Below, in pieces: positions 20,263-20,414 of a stretch of DNA of 20,414 bases. Under the pieces are notes generated by a model, which was not told where the DNA came from, did no database searches, and worked only from the letters and a program-made list of their open reading frames with translations. The stretch lies in the IMG/VR virus record IMGVR_UViG_3300009606_000124, positions 1 to 20,414 of that record; one strand, 5' to 3'. The position numbers and the translations under genes are program-made. Positions within the stretch are counted from its first letter, which is position 1. Each line of letters begins with the position of its first letter. This DNA is from a virus.

Positions 20263-20414
20263 AAAAAGATAATGGCGTCTTTTGTGCGCTTCCTTTCTTG
20301 CACTTGCATGTAAACGCAAAAGGCAATGTTAAGCCTTGCTGTATATCTCCTACAACTTCGGAAGATGTAGGCAAATTATCAAAATCTACCCTCGAAGAAA
20401 TTTTCAATAACGAC
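20259..20414 (+). CDS. Twitch/SPASM-type radical SAM-like protein, 5' part (runs off window)
   Basis: The first 52 codons are visible. The sequence MKKDNGVFCALPFLHLHVNAKGNVKPCCIS fits the cysteine-rich 'FC..PF.H....G.V.PCC' twitch or SPASM segment that appears at the start of some phage radical SAM proteins, followed by 'G.L...TLEEIFNND'. AAGGA at 20250-20254 serves as ribosome binding site, and the ATG overlaps the ketoacyl synthase stop. The CxxxCxxC cluster of the catalytic domain is beyond the window, so only the auxiliary-cluster-type segment can be supported. A further redox modification step in the same pathway is likely. Confidence 0.7.
   Translation, partial: MKKDNGVFCALPFLHLHVNAKGNVKPCCISPTTSEDVGKLSKSTLEEIFNND

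Noticed and set aside
1-20414. tRNA genes, CRISPR arrays, insertion sequences or long repeats
   Set aside because: I saw no cloverleaf-like sequence, no regularly spaced repeats, no transposase and no terminal inverted repeats, although a full computed search was not possible.

Overview
The window looks like part of the genome of a lytic, T4-like marine tailed phage (myovirus). The support is a T4-type primase and T4-type RNase H, ThyX with class I ribonucleotide reductase, short virion protein genes, T4-style late promoters (TATAAATA), dense packing with one- to four-base stop/start overlaps (TAATG, ATGA, TAGTG), and several short proteins of kinds I know from cyanophage and pelagiphage genomes. 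GC content appears moderate, about 40%. The host cannot be read from the sequence. Cyanobacteria, SAR11 or other marine proteobacteria are all possible.

Layout. (1) 1-2571, plus strand: the end of a structural module, with two virion-type proteins (309-710, 742-1182, the second behind a late promoter), two conserved unknowns and a coiled-coil protein with a C-terminal membrane segment. (2) 2575-2633: a consensus sigma70-type promoter overlapping a small terminator-like hairpin separates this from the replication genes. (3) 2634-8839: DNA primase, ThyX, NrdA, an unknown protein, a nitroreductase-like protein, NrdB and a dCMP deaminase-like protein. Together they would make and redirect deoxynucleotides. 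(4) 8824-11288: small proteins (zinc ribbon, GGKGS protein, GIY-YIG-like protein), a four-segment membrane protein with a long coiled coil, a Rossmann-like protein and a small SH3-like protein. (5) 11292-14355: a second sigma70-type promoter, a large unknown, T4-type RNase H, two small acidic proteins and a DUF6433-like protein.

(6) 14398-15755 is the only minus-strand segment. A PD-(D/E)XK nuclease-like gene overlaps a NUMOD3-repeat DNA-binding gene by one base, behind its own exact late promoter. It looks like an inserted homing or selfish cassette. (7) 15805-17926: two tandem sigma70-type promoters drive a run of small genes: a 52-aa protein, a zinc metalloprotease with a TTG start, a HAD phosphatase, a 35-aa protein, a MazG-like pyrophosphohydrolase, a 34-aa miniature Bfd-like ferredoxin and a 59-aa membrane protein.

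(8) 17926-20414 is the most unusual part. A 2OG-Fe(II) oxygenase, a short-chain dehydrogenase, a full-length beta-ketoacyl-ACP synthase with an intact Cys-His-His triad, and the start of a twitch/SPASM-type radical SAM-like protein are joined by overlapping or abutting start and stop codons. This looks like a phage-borne acyl-chain or small-molecule modification pathway that continues past the window edge.

Every function here is inferred by reading motifs. No database search was possible.
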